This document shows positions 1 to 8,572 of a stretch of 64,000 nt of DNA, one piece after another (position 1 is the stretch's first letter; the number at the start of each line of letters is the position of its first letter). Location: positions 124,001 through 188,000 of the forward strand of contig JAVJUV010000091.1 of the NCBI GenBank assembly GCA_040220415.1. The letters are read 5' to 3'. The position numbers and the translations under genes were made by a program. The DNA is from JAVJUV01 sp040220415 (GTDB lineage Bacteria; Pseudomonadota; Alphaproteobacteria; Rhodobacterales; Rhodobacteraceae). The notes beneath the pieces were generated by a model. That model was not told the origin of the DNA and did no database searches. It saw only the letters and a list, made by a program, of their open reading frames with translations.

Positions 1-51
1 GTCTACAGCTTCCCCCAGATCGCCACTTTTCTTCCTTCCATCGCCAGGTAG
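1..51 (+). CDS. C-terminal tail of a preceding gene, possibly a TRAP large permease (partial)
   Basis: Frame 1 is open from the left edge to a TAG at 49-51 and gives 16 residues ending FPQIATFLPSIAR. This resembles the last residues of DctM-type TRAP permeases, where an aromatic-Pro-x-hydrophobic-LP pattern closes the final helix. The sulfatase ATG follows 6 nt after the stop, so the two genes would be in one operon. The identification rests on very few residues and is an inference; the only firm point is that an open frame ends here just before the sulfatase. Confidence 0.35.
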   Translation, partial: VYSFPQIATFLPSIAR

Positions 52-57
52 TCACCC

Positions 58-1656
58 ATGTCGACGATCAAGAATATCCTGTTCATCATGGCCGACCAAC
101 TGCGCTGGGACTACCTGTCGTGCTATGGCCACCCGCATCTGGACACTCCGAATATCGACCGCCTTGCCAAGCGCGGCGTTCGCTTCGACAGGGCCTATGT
201 CCAGTCGCCGGTCTGCGGCCCGTCGCGGGCATCGTTCTACACCGGCCGCACTGTCTTCAGTCACGGATCGACCTGGAACTTCGTGCCGCTGCCCATCGGC
301 GAACTGACACTGGGCGACTATCTGAGGCCCATTGGCGTCACGACCGCCGTCGTCGGCAAGACGCACATGATCCCGGACAAGGAGGGCATGGCGCGGCTTG
401 GCCTGAACGAGAACGCCGATATCGGTTGTCTTGTCAGCCAGCCGGGCTTCGACCCGTATGAACGCGACGACGGCCTGCACCCGAACAAGGGGCTGGCGAA
501 ACGGGGCGGCAAGCTGCGTTACAATGACTGGCTGAGAGAACTTGGTTACGAAGGCGAGAATCCCTGGAACGACTATGCCAATTCCGGTGAAGGACCGGAC
601 GGCGAGGTGCTTTCCGGCTGGTATCTGAAGAATTCAAACCTGCCCGCACGCGTGAAGGAAGAGCATTCCGAGACCGCCTACATGACCATGCGCGCAAAGG
701 AATTCATCACTGAAATGGGCGACACGCCCTGGCTGTGCCATCTGAGCTTCATCAAGCCTCACTGGCCCTACATCGCACCCGCGCCGTATCATGACATGTA
801 CCGGCCCGACACTTTCCTGCCGGTCAAGCGCGATGTGAAGGAGAAGGAGAACCCGAACCCGGTCTTCGACGCCTTCATGCGCATGGGGGTCAGCGAGACC
901 TTCTCGCGACAGGGCGTGCGGGAAACGGTTCTTCCGGCCTATATGGGTCTTATCAAGCAGATCGACGACCATCTCGGGCGGCTGTTCGACTGGCTGGAAG
1001 AGACGGAAAAACTGAACGAGACGATGATCGTCTTTACCTCCGATCACGGCGACTACCTGGGCGATCACTGGATGGGAGAGAAGGAGCTTTTCCACGAGAT
1101 GTCCGTCCGGGTGCCGCTGATCATCGTCGATCCGAGGGCCGAGGCGGACGCGACACGGGGAACGGTTTCCGACGCCTTTGTCGAATCCATCGACCTTGTC
1201 CCGACCTTCATGGAGGCGACGGGCGCCCCTCCGGCCTCGCATCGGCTTGAAGGCCGGTCACTGATGCCGCTTCTGCATGGTCCCACACCGCAGGACTGGC
1301 GCGATGCTGTGCTTTCCGAAATCGACTATGCGTTCTATGCCGCCCGGGAAACGCTGTCTGTCGGGCCTGCGGATGCCCGGGGTTACATGCTGCGGACCGC
1401 GAAGTGGAAATACGTCCATTTCAAGGGGTTCCCGCCACAGCTTTTCGATCTGGAGACCGACCCGGACGAATTCAACGATCTCGGACAGGTCCCCGAGTTC
1501 GAAACCATCCGGCAAAGCCTGCATCGCCGCCTGACGGACCGACTGATCGACCGCAAGAACCGCGTGGGCATGTCGGATGACACCGTGCTCGCCATGCGGG
1601 CGGGCGAGAATGCCAGCGGGGTCATCATCGGTGTCTGGGAAGAGCATCCTGCCTGA
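58..1656 (+). CDS. Cys-type sulfatase / alkaline-phosphatase-superfamily hydrolase
   Basis: A 532-residue type I sulfatase-family hydrolase that should cleave a sulfate ester, or possibly a phosphonate monoester. The N-terminal strand carries the metal-ligand pair in IMADQLRWD. The nucleophile motif CGPSR has its Cys at residue 53 and suits conversion to formylglycine. Further ligands lie in VGKTHM, FIKPHWPY and the SDHGDYLGDH stretch, and the C-terminal RTAKWKYVHF is a usual substrate-pocket strand. There is no signal peptide, so a cytoplasmic location is likely. The spacing of the early motifs and the PCGP-like core recall phosphonate monoester hydrolase/arylsulfatase types more than choline sulfatase. 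An AGG lies about 9 nt before the ATG. It is converging with the START-like gene. The substrate is unknown. Confidence 0.9.
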   Translation: MSTIKNILFIMADQLRWDYLSCYGHPHLDTPNIDRLAKRGVRFDRAYVQSPVCGPSRASFYTGRTVFSHGSTWNFVPLPIGELTLGDYLRPIGVTTAVVGKTHMIPDKEGMARLGLNENADIGCLVSQPGFDPYERDDGLHPNKGLAKRGGKLRYNDWLRELGYEGENPWNDYANSGEGPDGEVLSGWYLKNSNLPARVKEEHSETAYMTMRAKEFITEMGDTPWLCHLSFIKPHWPYIAPAPYHDMYRPDTFLPVKRDVKEKENPNPVFDAFMRMGVSETFSRQGVRETVLPAYMGLIKQIDDHLGRLFDWLEETEKLNETMIVFTSDHGDYLGDHWMGEKELFHEMSVRVPLIIVDPRAEADATRGTVSDAFVESIDLVPTFMEATGAPPASHRLEGRSLMPLLHGPTPQDWRDAVLSEIDYAFYAARETLSVGPADARGYMLRTAKWKYVHFKGFPPQLFDLETDPDEFNDLGQVPEFETIRQSLHRRLTDRLIDRKNRVGMSDDTVLAMRAGENASGVIIGVWEEHPA

Positions 1657-1749
1657 GGGAGATAATCCGCCCCGAATACCGGCGGTATGCCAGGCAACCC
1701 GCGACAGCTCTCTGGTTTCAGTCGTTCAGATACAGACTGCGCCTTTTTT

Positions 1750-2214
1750 TCACTTTCGGCGGGGTCGGTCGCGGTCCGGGCCTTCCAGTCTGCGTTTCAA
1801 CGCCCTGTTCTCGGCTGTCAGGGCCCAAGCCAGGGCCGGGCGGATCAGCCGCGCACGAAACCCCACGGCTTCGAGACAGACGAGGCTGCGAGTGCCCCGG
1901 CCTGTCTCGATCAGGTGGTGCTCGGCCCGAAGCCGCAGGGCACCCGTCTCTTTCCGCCATGAGAACCCCCGACCCGGGTTCCAGCTCGTGATCGTCCACG
2001 CTGCCGGCCGCTGAAGCGGCTGCCGGACAAGGATTGTCGTCCCGACAGAAATCGGTCCCGGTGTCTGCTTGAGCGCCGAGGACACCGTCGGGGTCCAATC
2101 CGGCCAATTGGGGATGTCGGAAACGACATCCCAGACGGCAGAGATCGGCGCCAGGATTTCGCAATCGTGTTCCAGCCGCAGGTTCAGGCGACCGTCAGGT
2201 GCCTCCCGGCTCAT
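1750..2214 (-). CDS. SRPBCC (START-like / polyketide cyclase) family protein
   Basis: A 154-residue small soluble protein. The N-terminal pattern CEILAPISAVWDVVSDIPNW, then PDWTP, is typical of the SRPBCC fold: first strand, Pro-x-x-x-V-W helix, then a Trp-Pro-containing turn. Later strands WNPGRGFSWR and H-LIE fit the hydrophobic pocket of this fold. Such proteins bind hydrophobic ligands, and the specific role cannot be read from sequence. The chosen ATG at 2214 overlaps the TGA of the upstream 93-residue ORF as ATGA, which implies translational coupling; an ATG 9 nt further upstream is possible. It is the last gene of the leftward operon starting at 5814. Confidence 0.8.
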   Translation of the reverse strand: MSREAPDGRLNLRLEHDCEILAPISAVWDVVSDIPNWPDWTPTVSSALKQTPGPISVGTTILVRQPLQRPAAWTITSWNPGRGFSWRKETGALRLRAEHHLIETGRGTRSLVCLEAVGFRARLIRPALAWALTAENRALKRRLEGPDRDRPRRK

Positions 2215-2492
2215 CCGACCCACCCATCATCGCCGGGCAGGACCTCGGGAAGCCGCAGGAACCCTGCGACCCGGTCCTTCAGTCCGCACTTGCATGGATA
2301 TCGCTGGAACATCAGCAGCCCCATCTTCAGAGGAGAGTCCCTTGATCCGATTAGCCTCGGCTTTCCTTCGTCGGCACCCGCAGCGGAGACCTTGATGCCA
2401 GAATCGCCGGAAGCTTCATAGTGCCTGCTTGTTGTTGGTGCCGGCGAAAATGCGCGGCGCTTCGCCTGGTCGGTCCGTTCGGCCCAAATCAT
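2211..2492 (-). CDS. Unrecognised 93-residue protein, translationally coupled small ORF
   Basis: This fills the gap between the MddA-like gene and the START-like gene. It begins with ATG preceded by a strong AGGAGAAGGAG ribosome-binding site, 25 nt after the upstream stop, and its TGA overlaps the next ATG as ATGA. That start and stop context is what a real operon gene would have. The product has no recognised domain, no signal peptide and no membrane helix; it contains a CKCG motif near residue 70 and is basic in its first half. The composition is also compatible with a decayed gene or a leader whose translation merely couples the next cistron. I do not assign a function. Confidence 0.45.
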   Translation of the reverse strand: MIWAERTDQAKRRAFSPAPTTSRHYEASGDSGIKVSAAGADEGKPRLIGSRDSPLKMGLLMFQRYPCKCGLKDRVAGFLRLPEVLPGDDGWVG

Positions 2493-2517
2493 CGTAATTC
2501 TCCTTCTCCTGGCGCGG

Positions 2518-3294
2518 TCAGGCCCCGGGACGCCTTGCCCCGCCGACAGAGCGCGTTCCGCGAGGCATGCGGGCGCGCGGCAGAAATGCCGGAACCTGTC
2601 GCCGGTATCGCTGGTAGGTGTCGCCAAGTTCGGCGGCAAGATCCCGTTCCTCGAAGACGGTCGCGACAAGGACGTAGGCCGTTGCGCCGAACGCGAACAC
2701 GATCTGCCCGACGGTCATGTGCGGCGTAAGCCAGGGCGTCAGCATCCAGCCCAGACTGATCGGATGCCGAACGATGCCGTAAAGCCACCGGGCGCAGAAC
2801 GAGGTTTCGGATGGCCCGTTACCGGTCACTTTACTCCATGCCTGGGCAAGGCCGAAGAAACCGAAATGCCCGAAATGGAACGTGGCCGAGAACATCATCC
2901 CCCAGACGGCAAGATACACCGCCCAGATCGCCCAGTAGCCAAGGGCGTTGTCGACCTGCCAGACGGTAAGGGGGATTGGCTGCCAGAAGATAACCAGGGC
3001 GAGCGTGGCCAGCGCCGTCATGTAGAGATACGTCGCCCGTTCAAGCGCCGGCGACACAAGCCGCGTCCAGCGCGCCTTGAACCACCGCCGCGCGGTCGTC
3101 GAGTGATGCAGCCCGAACACCCAGATGAGGCCAAGGTTGATGGCGACGGACGGCCAGAACGGACCGACTTCGCCGTCGTTGATGCCCTTCGGCACACCGA
3201 AGTCGGCGAGAAACCCGACGATATAGGCGATGTTCGCCATTGCGAGGACATAGGCGACCCCGGCGTAGACGAGGATGAGGCTTTTTGAAAGCAT
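2518..3294 (-). CDS. MddA/NnrU-like integral membrane S-methyltransferase
   Basis: A 258-residue integral membrane protein with about six helices, related to methanethiol S-methyltransferase (MddA) and to the NnrU/isoprenylcysteine carboxylmethyltransferase group. Recognisable family blocks are GLHHSTTARRWFK, LERATYLYMT, the HFGHFGFFGLAQ stretch, VRHPISLGW and the C-terminal EERDLAAELGDTYQRYRR, in the order and spacing seen in MddA. MddA uses SAM to convert methanethiol to dimethyl sulfide. Family membership is well supported, but the methanethiol activity is inference, since close relatives are uncharacterised. It follows the MATE gene by 12 nt with an AAAGGAG ribosome-binding site, so it belongs to the same operon. 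Confidence 0.7.
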   Translation of the reverse strand: MLSKSLILVYAGVAYVLAMANIAYIVGFLADFGVPKGINDGEVGPFWPSVAINLGLIWVFGLHHSTTARRWFKARWTRLVSPALERATYLYMTALATLALVIFWQPIPLTVWQVDNALGYWAIWAVYLAVWGMMFSATFHFGHFGFFGLAQAWSKVTGNGPSETSFCARWLYGIVRHPISLGWMLTPWLTPHMTVGQIVFAFGATAYVLVATVFEERDLAAELGDTYQRYRRQVPAFLPRARMPRGTRSVGGARRPGA

Positions 3295-3306
3295 CGTTGT
3301 CTCCTT

Positions 3307-4683
3307 TCAAGAGAGTTGCGTGCGGACGGTTCGTCCAAGGTGGATGAGCGTCAGGCACGTGGCGGTCGCCGTGCCCAGGAAGAGGCCGATCCAGACGCCT
3401 GTCGCGCCAAGTCCGGCAGTGGTGGCAAGCCAGATGCCCACGGGTGCGGCGACGCCCCAGTTCCCGAACAGCGAGATCGCCATCGGCAGGCGTGTGATCC
3501 GTAGTCCGCGCAAAAGGCCTGCGGCCGCGGACCCCGGCGGCCCGAAAAGTTCGGATGCGGCGACCAGCAGCAGAAGGACCGCGGCCATTTCCGCCGCCCT
3601 TGTCCCCGCGGCGCCGTTCGTCAGCGTTTGGCCAAGGGGCCAGGCCGCCAGCGCAACGCCAGCCGCAAGCGCCATGCCCGCGCCGACCGAAAGCCAAAGC
3701 GTGGTCCGGGCGATCGCGCGTTGACGAACCGTGTCAGGATCGGCGCGTGCGATCCGCACCATTGCCGCCTGCAAAAGCCCGATGGATACGGCGAAGGTCA
3801 CGCCGGACACCCGGATCGCCAGAACATGCGCCGCCGCGTCGGCCACCGAAAGGGTGGCGACGAAGAGCGTCGCACCAAGGAAAACACCAACCTCGGACAG
3901 CGTCGCGATGCCGATCGGAAGACCAAGCCGCAGGATTTCCGCCACCGTCCGGACGTCCGCGCCGCCCGACCGGCCGACATCGCCGGAACGCGCGGCGAGC
4001 CTGGCGAAGACGGCCAACGTGAAACAGGCAACGACGAACGAGGAAACACCCGCACCAGTCAGGCCAAGCCCCTGCCAGCCGTCGGCACCGAACATCAGAA
4101 AGGCGTTCAGGACGGCATTCAACGGCACGGCTACAAGCGTCACGCGGAAAAGCGCCGCGGCCTTTTCGACCGCCACGAGACGGGTGCGCAGAACACCGGC
4201 GGCCAGCATCGGCAACAGGGTCAATCCCATCGCGCGGGCATATCCTTCGCCACGGTCCAGCAGTTCGGGCGCGATGCCGATCGCGCCAAGCCATCCGGGC
4301 GCCGTCCAGACGACGCAGGCCATCGGCAGACCGACAAGCGCCGCAAGCGTCCAGCCGGAGGCGCGAAGGCGGCCCAGGCGTTCGAAATCCGCCTTGGCAT
4401 GAGCCGAAGCGTAAAGCGGCGCGAGACCGCCGATCACCCCGATGGCGAGGTAGAAGGCAATCGAATAGAGATCGCTGGCGACCCCGGCCGCCGCAAGCGC
4501 CTCGGCGCCCAGCATCCCGGCCATCAGCGTGTCCGTGACGCTCATGCACATGTTGACGAGTGCCATCGCGGCGACTGGCGCGGCGGTCGAGAGAATTCCG
4601 GTCACTTCTTCGGAAGGCGCCCGGAGAAGGGCAAAGGGCCTTGCGCCCCTTGCCCCAAGGCCCGGAGAGGGAGAATGGGTCAT
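3307..4683 (-). CDS. MATE family efflux transporter
   Basis: A 458-residue multidrug/toxin-extrusion type exporter with about twelve hydrophobic segments arranged as two repeated halves. The first half carries VNMCMSVTDTLMAGMLG, the usual MATE helix 1 signature. Pairs such as PLNAVLNAFLMFG and LPIGIATLSEVGVFLGATL mark the domain linker and second-half start. The length matches the family. It exports small cationic or aromatic compounds using a Na+ or H+ gradient. It lies between two methyltransferase genes in one leftward operon, so it may export a methylated product or a toxic precursor; that is context only. No clear ribosome-binding site precedes the ATG. Confidence 0.88.
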   Translation of the reverse strand: MTHSPSPGLGARGARPFALLRAPSEEVTGILSTAAPVAAMALVNMCMSVTDTLMAGMLGAEALAAAGVASDLYSIAFYLAIGVIGGLAPLYASAHAKADFERLGRLRASGWTLAALVGLPMACVVWTAPGWLGAIGIAPELLDRGEGYARAMGLTLLPMLAAGVLRTRLVAVEKAAALFRVTLVAVPLNAVLNAFLMFGADGWQGLGLTGAGVSSFVVACFTLAVFARLAARSGDVGRSGGADVRTVAEILRLGLPIGIATLSEVGVFLGATLFVATLSVADAAAHVLAIRVSGVTFAVSIGLLQAAMVRIARADPDTVRQRAIARTTLWLSVGAGMALAAGVALAAWPLGQTLTNGAAGTRAAEMAAVLLLLVAASELFGPPGSAAAGLLRGLRITRLPMAISLFGNWGVAAPVGIWLATTAGLGATGVWIGLFLGTATATCLTLIHLGRTVRTQLS

Positions 4684-4737
4684 TGAGTAAGTCCAGATTG
4701 GCCCCGCTGACGGGGCGGTGATTGCAGGACGCCGACG

Positions 4738-5814
4738 TCAGACCCGCGAAACGAACCAGACGTTCATCGGATCATGCGGCAGGATGTGTCGGTCCACGGA
4801 AACGAAGCCCGCATCTTTCAGCATTGCCTCGGCGGTCTCCCAGCCCCACATCGTTCCCAGGCCGGCCCCGCCCTGACCCAGCGAGACAGGTGTGCAGTGC
4901 AGACAGGAAATCGCGTAGAGAAGCGATGCCATCGGGAAGTCGATATTGTTTTCAAGCCGCGCCGATCCCGCGATGTCCTGCATCAGGTAGATGCCACCCG
5001 GACGGAGCGACGCCTTGAGACCGCGAACCAGCCCCTCGGGATCCTTCTGATCGTGCACCGCGTCGAACGAGGCGATCAGGTCGAAGCGGTCCGGCTCTCG
5101 ATAGCCGGTCAGATCGCACGCCTCGAAGGAAACGTTCGAGAGGCCCGCGTTCCGCGCAGCAAGCCTTGCGTACTCGATCGCGTCCTCGCAGAGGTCCATG
5201 CCGACGAAGCGGCTGTTCGGATAGGACCGGGCAAGTTCGATCAGCGCAAGCCCGCGCCCGCAACCGGCATCCAGCACGTCGATCCCGTCGGATAGCCGCG
5301 TCTGAAGCCCCTCGACCAGGGGCAGGATGTGCTCGCGCAGGGCCATGGCAACGGATTGTTCGCTGTCCTCGGCCATGATCTGGTGGAAACAAGGGTAGTC
5401 GCCGTACTGCGTGCCCTCACCTGTCTCGAAGAATGCCAGCGCCTTGTCCTGCATCTGTCCCATCAGGGCGACATGCTGTGCGAAGATCGCCATGTTACCC
5501 AGGGGCGCGCCCCTGATCAGGCATGCTGCGTGTTCCGGCGGAAGACTGTAGCAGGCCGTGTCGGGCTCGTAGGTCACTATTCCGCCGGTAGCCATGACGG
5601 CAAGCCATTCCCTGACATAGCGCTCGGCCAGACCGGCCTCGGCCGCCAGTTCGCCGCTTGTGAGAGCGGACCGCCGGGAAAGCGTCTCGAACAGTCCAAG
5701 CCGGTGGCCGATCGAGACCATTACCACGATAGCCCCCTGGTTGATCATGTCGGACATGCGGTCGGCGAAGGCTTCTGCATCCTCGAGCGAAAGCTTCTGT
5801 GAAAGGTCGTTCAT
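4738..5814 (-). CDS. Class I SAM-dependent methyltransferase with N-terminal winged helix
   Basis: A 358-residue methyltransferase of the Rv2258c-like layout. Residues about 20-110 form a winged-helix dimerisation region (GLFETLSRRSALTSGELA, ERYVREWLAVMATGGIV). The Rossmann SAM site follows with IDVLDAGCGRGLALIELA near residue 180, the acidic GMDLCEDAIEYARLAA, and FDLIASFDAVHDQ. The C-terminal stretch SLGQGGAGLGTMWGWETAEAML is typical of this subfamily. It is probably a small-molecule O- or N-methyltransferase; the acceptor is unknown. The ATG has a GGAG 8 nt upstream. It is the promoter-proximal gene of the operon running down to 1750 and is divergent from the GlxA-type regulator. Confidence 0.85.
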   Translation of the reverse strand: MNDLSQKLSLEDAEAFADRMSDMINQGAIVVMVSIGHRLGLFETLSRRSALTSGELAAEAGLAERYVREWLAVMATGGIVTYEPDTACYSLPPEHAACLIRGAPLGNMAIFAQHVALMGQMQDKALAFFETGEGTQYGDYPCFHQIMAEDSEQSVAMALREHILPLVEGLQTRLSDGIDVLDAGCGRGLALIELARSYPNSRFVGMDLCEDAIEYARLAARNAGLSNVSFEACDLTGYREPDRFDLIASFDAVHDQKDPEGLVRGLKASLRPGGIYLMQDIAGSARLENNIDFPMASLLYAISCLHCTPVSLGQGGAGLGTMWGWETAEAMLKDAGFVSVDRHILPHDPMNVWFVSRV

Positions 5815-5913
5815 TGGTCATCTCCATTTCTGATGACCGGGGATTACGGGCCGGACCGGATTCCGGTAAGTGCGGGACTGGACAAAAAGATGCGTAATCG
5901 GCCACATTCGGAC

Positions 5914-6930
5914 ATGGACGAAACGCAGGTTAACCCGGTTCCCGAAATCGCGATCCTGGCCTTGCCGCAAAGCACGCCGGGCGCGCTGTTCGGCATATAC
6001 GAGGTCTTCACCTCGGTCGGTCGCACATGGGAAGAACTGACCGGAGAGCCACCCGAGGGCCGGCCTTTGTCGCCGCGCATCGTCACCAGCGACGGCGCGG
6101 CCATCGTCAGTCACATGGGCTTCACGATAACGCCGCATGGAGACCTGGGCGATGCCGACGTCGTCGTCATCACGGATATCGCCCTGCCGCCCGGCGAAGA
6201 TCTCGGATCACTCTGGTCCGCGGAACTGGCATGGCTGAAAGAACGCCATGCGGCCGGTGCGATCATCTGCTCGGTCTGCACCGGGACTGTCGTCCTGGCG
6301 GAAGCAGGGCTGCTTGACGGACTGGAAGCGACCACCCACTGGTCCACCGTGGATCTGATCCGCGCGCGCTATCCGGATGTCCGGCTTGCGCCGCAGAAAA
6401 TCCTGGTGCCGTCGGGCTCCGGCGGCCAGATCGTCACCGGCGGCGGCGCGACGGCGTGGGCGGACATGGCGCTGTATCTGGTCGCGCGTCTCAGCAGCAG
6501 CACCGAGGCGGTGCGGATCGCGAAGATCTTCCTTCTTGGCGATCATTCCGAGGGTCAACTGCCCTTTGCCGGTGCGCGCAAGCCGAAACATCACGAAGAC
6601 GGGGTCATCGCCGGGATCCAGACCTGGATCGCCGACACCTATCACCTCTCGAACCCCGTTGCGCGCATGGCAGAGCGATCCGGTCTGGCCGAGCGGACTT
6701 TCATGCGCCGGTTCCGTGCCGCCACAGGCTACTCTCCGATGGAGTACGTCCAGACCCTTCGGATCGAGGAAGCCAAGCACCTTCTGGAGACGACCACGAC
6801 ATCCATCGAGATGATTGCAATCGAAACCGGCTACGAAGATCCGAACTTCTTTCGCAGGCTCTTCAAGCGAAAGGTGGGCATAACGCCGGCCCGCTATCGT
6901 CAGCGCTTCGCCGCGATCCTGAAACGCTGA
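5914..6930 (+). CDS. GlxA family AraC-type transcriptional regulator
   Basis: About 338 residues from the chosen ATG. Residues about 10-190 are a DJ-1/PfpI-like domain: the first strand PEIAILALPQ, the elbow ICSVCTGTVVLAEAGLLDG with its Cys, then EATTHWST. The C-terminal 110 residues are an AraC HTH pair: VARMAERSGLAERTFMRRF and the conserved SIEMIAIETGYEDPNFFRRLFKR. Such proteins activate or repress nearby catabolic or transport genes. The divergent methyltransferase-MATE-MddA-like operon is the obvious candidate target. Starts at 5833 or 5890 are also open; I prefer 5914 because the family begins close to the first strand, but no site has a strong ribosome-binding site. Confidence 0.85.
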   Translation: MDETQVNPVPEIAILALPQSTPGALFGIYEVFTSVGRTWEELTGEPPEGRPLSPRIVTSDGAAIVSHMGFTITPHGDLGDADVVVITDIALPPGEDLGSLWSAELAWLKERHAAGAIICSVCTGTVVLAEAGLLDGLEATTHWSTVDLIRARYPDVRLAPQKILVPSGSGGQIVTGGGATAWADMALYLVARLSSSTEAVRIAKIFLLGDHSEGQLPFAGARKPKHHEDGVIAGIQTWIADTYHLSNPVARMAERSGLAERTFMRRFRAATGYSPMEYVQTLRIEEAKHLLETTTTSIEMIAIETGYEDPNFFRRLFKRKVGITPARYRQRFAAILKR

Positions 6931-6967
6931 GGCCCGGACACTGCCGGTGGCTCTTCGCGGTCCCGTG

Positions 6968-8572
6968 CTAACGGGCTGCGCGCACCTCGTCTTCGGTAAC
7001 GGCGGCGGCGTAGGGCAGATCGACCGACGGCATGCCGATATTCGTCGAGGTTTCCGGGTCGCGCCCCGTCATCGTGACGCAGGCGAAGAGGAACGGGTAG
7101 ACCGTGTTCTCGACCACCCTGACCGGAGCGACCTGCGCGATCGCGTCGAGCGTTTCGGGCGACAGCCGGTGGTCGCACCCCACGGCCTCGAGCCTTACCG
7201 GATCGATCCTAGGCGTATGCGCCGCCGCTTCGACATCCATGCCGTAATCCACCACGAAGGAGATATGCTGAAGAACCGCCGGAGGCACGCGCCGCCCCCC
7301 TGCACCGCCAAGCGCCAGGATCGGGGCGCCGTCGCGGCTGACCACCATCGGGCAGGCGTTCGTCAGGGGCCATTTGCCCGGCCCGATCGAGTTGGGGCGG
7401 CCCGGTTCGGGATCGAACCAGAACATGCCGTTGTTCATCAACAGACCCGACGACGGCAGCGACACCTTCGAGCCGAAGCGCGCGCCCATCGTGTTGGTCA
7501 GCGCGGCCATGCCGCCGTTGCGGTCGACGACACTGATATTGGTCGTGCATTTCTCGGTCGGGTTGTCGTCGCCCATGCTGGTATAGCGTTCCTCCCACAG
7601 CGCACGCATCTGCGCCGCGAAGGTCGCGTAATCCTGCGGACCGGGGGCCGTGCCCGGCGCGCGCTCCATCTGCCCCACGCGGTCGAAGAATCGCATGACG
7701 GTCGGCGCGCCGTTCAGCCCGGGCACGCCCAGAAGGTCGCAGTCCCGGTAGGTGGACACCTGGGGCGCCGAGGCCGTCGCGTGGTAGCCGGCCAGCCCGG
7801 CAAGGGTCCAGTTCCGGCCAAGCGTGCGCATGTCGTCGACGATGCTCTGCCCGATCTCGCCTTCGTAGAAATCCCGCGCGCCGCGGGCCTGAAGTTTCCG
7901 CAGAAAATCCGGCATCATCGGATCGCGCACGGTTTCCGGCGCGTCGTCGCTTTCGCTGACCGGCGGGAAATATCCGTCGCGCAGGTAGACGTCCCGCGTG
8001 TGCGGGCACTTGCAGATCTCGCGCGCCTCGACGGCGATGGCGAAGGTCGTGTACCAGCCGACAGGAATGCCCCGCTCGGCCAACGGGATGACGTATTCCA
8101 GCGCATCGCCCCAGCTGATCGTCCCGTAGGTCGTCAGCGCCAGCGCCAGGCCGTCGACCGCGCCCGGCACCAGGATCGACCAGGGGCCGTTCGTGTTGCG
8201 GTCATCCTTGACCTTCGGCCACTGGAATGGCCCGTTCCGGCCCGGAATGCCGGCCAGAGGGTAGTTTTCCGCCGATACGTCTTCGGCCGATTTCATCGAG
8301 AAGTTGACGGCCCCGCGACCCCTCTCGCCCAGATCGAGCACAAGGAAACCGCCGCCCCCCAGCCCGCTGCTCCAGGGTTCGACGACATGAAGCGCAAGCG
8401 CGGTGACGACGGCGGCGTCAACGGCGTTGCCGCCATCGGCAAGGGCACGGGCGCCCGCGGCAGCGGCGATGGCACTTTGCGCCGAAACCACGCCGTTCGG
8501 CGTGCGTACGGCCGGCTTGGAGAGCGTCCAGTGCTGGTGCCGATCCTCGGTCGCGAGGACGGGCGCGCTCAT
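6968..8572 (-). CDS. Gamma-glutamyltransferase-like Ntn hydrolase
   Basis: A 534-residue protein of the gamma-glutamyltranspeptidase family. The precursor is autocleaved before a threonine: TEKCTTNISVVDRNGGMAALT near residue 360 contains the TT-x-SVVD processing site. The large-subunit start VVSAQSAIAAAAGARALADGGNAVDAAV and GLGGGGFLVLD, and the small-subunit ALGGAGGRR, are usual landmarks. There is no signal peptide, so it is probably cytoplasmic. It may remove or transfer a gamma-glutamyl group, but cephalosporin-acylase-like and other amidase roles occur in the family. Its ATG overlaps the stop of the enolase-superfamily gene as ATGA, so the two are cotranscribed from the divergent promoter near 9800. 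Confidence 0.87.
   Translation of the reverse strand: MSAPVLATEDRHQHWTLSKPAVRTPNGVVSAQSAIAAAAGARALADGGNAVDAAVVTALALHVVEPWSSGLGGGGFLVLDLGERGRGAVNFSMKSAEDVSAENYPLAGIPGRNGPFQWPKVKDDRNTNGPWSILVPGAVDGLALALTTYGTISWGDALEYVIPLAERGIPVGWYTTFAIAVEAREICKCPHTRDVYLRDGYFPPVSESDDAPETVRDPMMPDFLRKLQARGARDFYEGEIGQSIVDDMRTLGRNWTLAGLAGYHATASAPQVSTYRDCDLLGVPGLNGAPTVMRFFDRVGQMERAPGTAPGPQDYATFAAQMRALWEERYTSMGDDNPTEKCTTNISVVDRNGGMAALTNTMGARFGSKVSLPSSGLLMNNGMFWFDPEPGRPNSIGPGKWPLTNACPMVVSRDGAPILALGGAGGRRVPPAVLQHISFVVDYGMDVEAAAHTPRIDPVRLEAVGCDHRLSPETLDAIAQVAPVRVVENTVYPFLFACVTMTGRDPETSTNIGMPSVDLPYAAAVTEDEVRAAR

Noticed and set aside
58..1656. Choline sulfatase (BetC) identity for the first sulfatase
   Set aside because: The early motif spacing and the absence of the BetC-type C-terminal tail do not fit, and no betaine genes are nearby.
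3628..4686. Plus-strand open frame of 352 codons opposite the MATE gene
   Set aside because: Highly charged Arg/Gly/Asp-rich composition without hydrophobic core; a shadow frame of the exporter.
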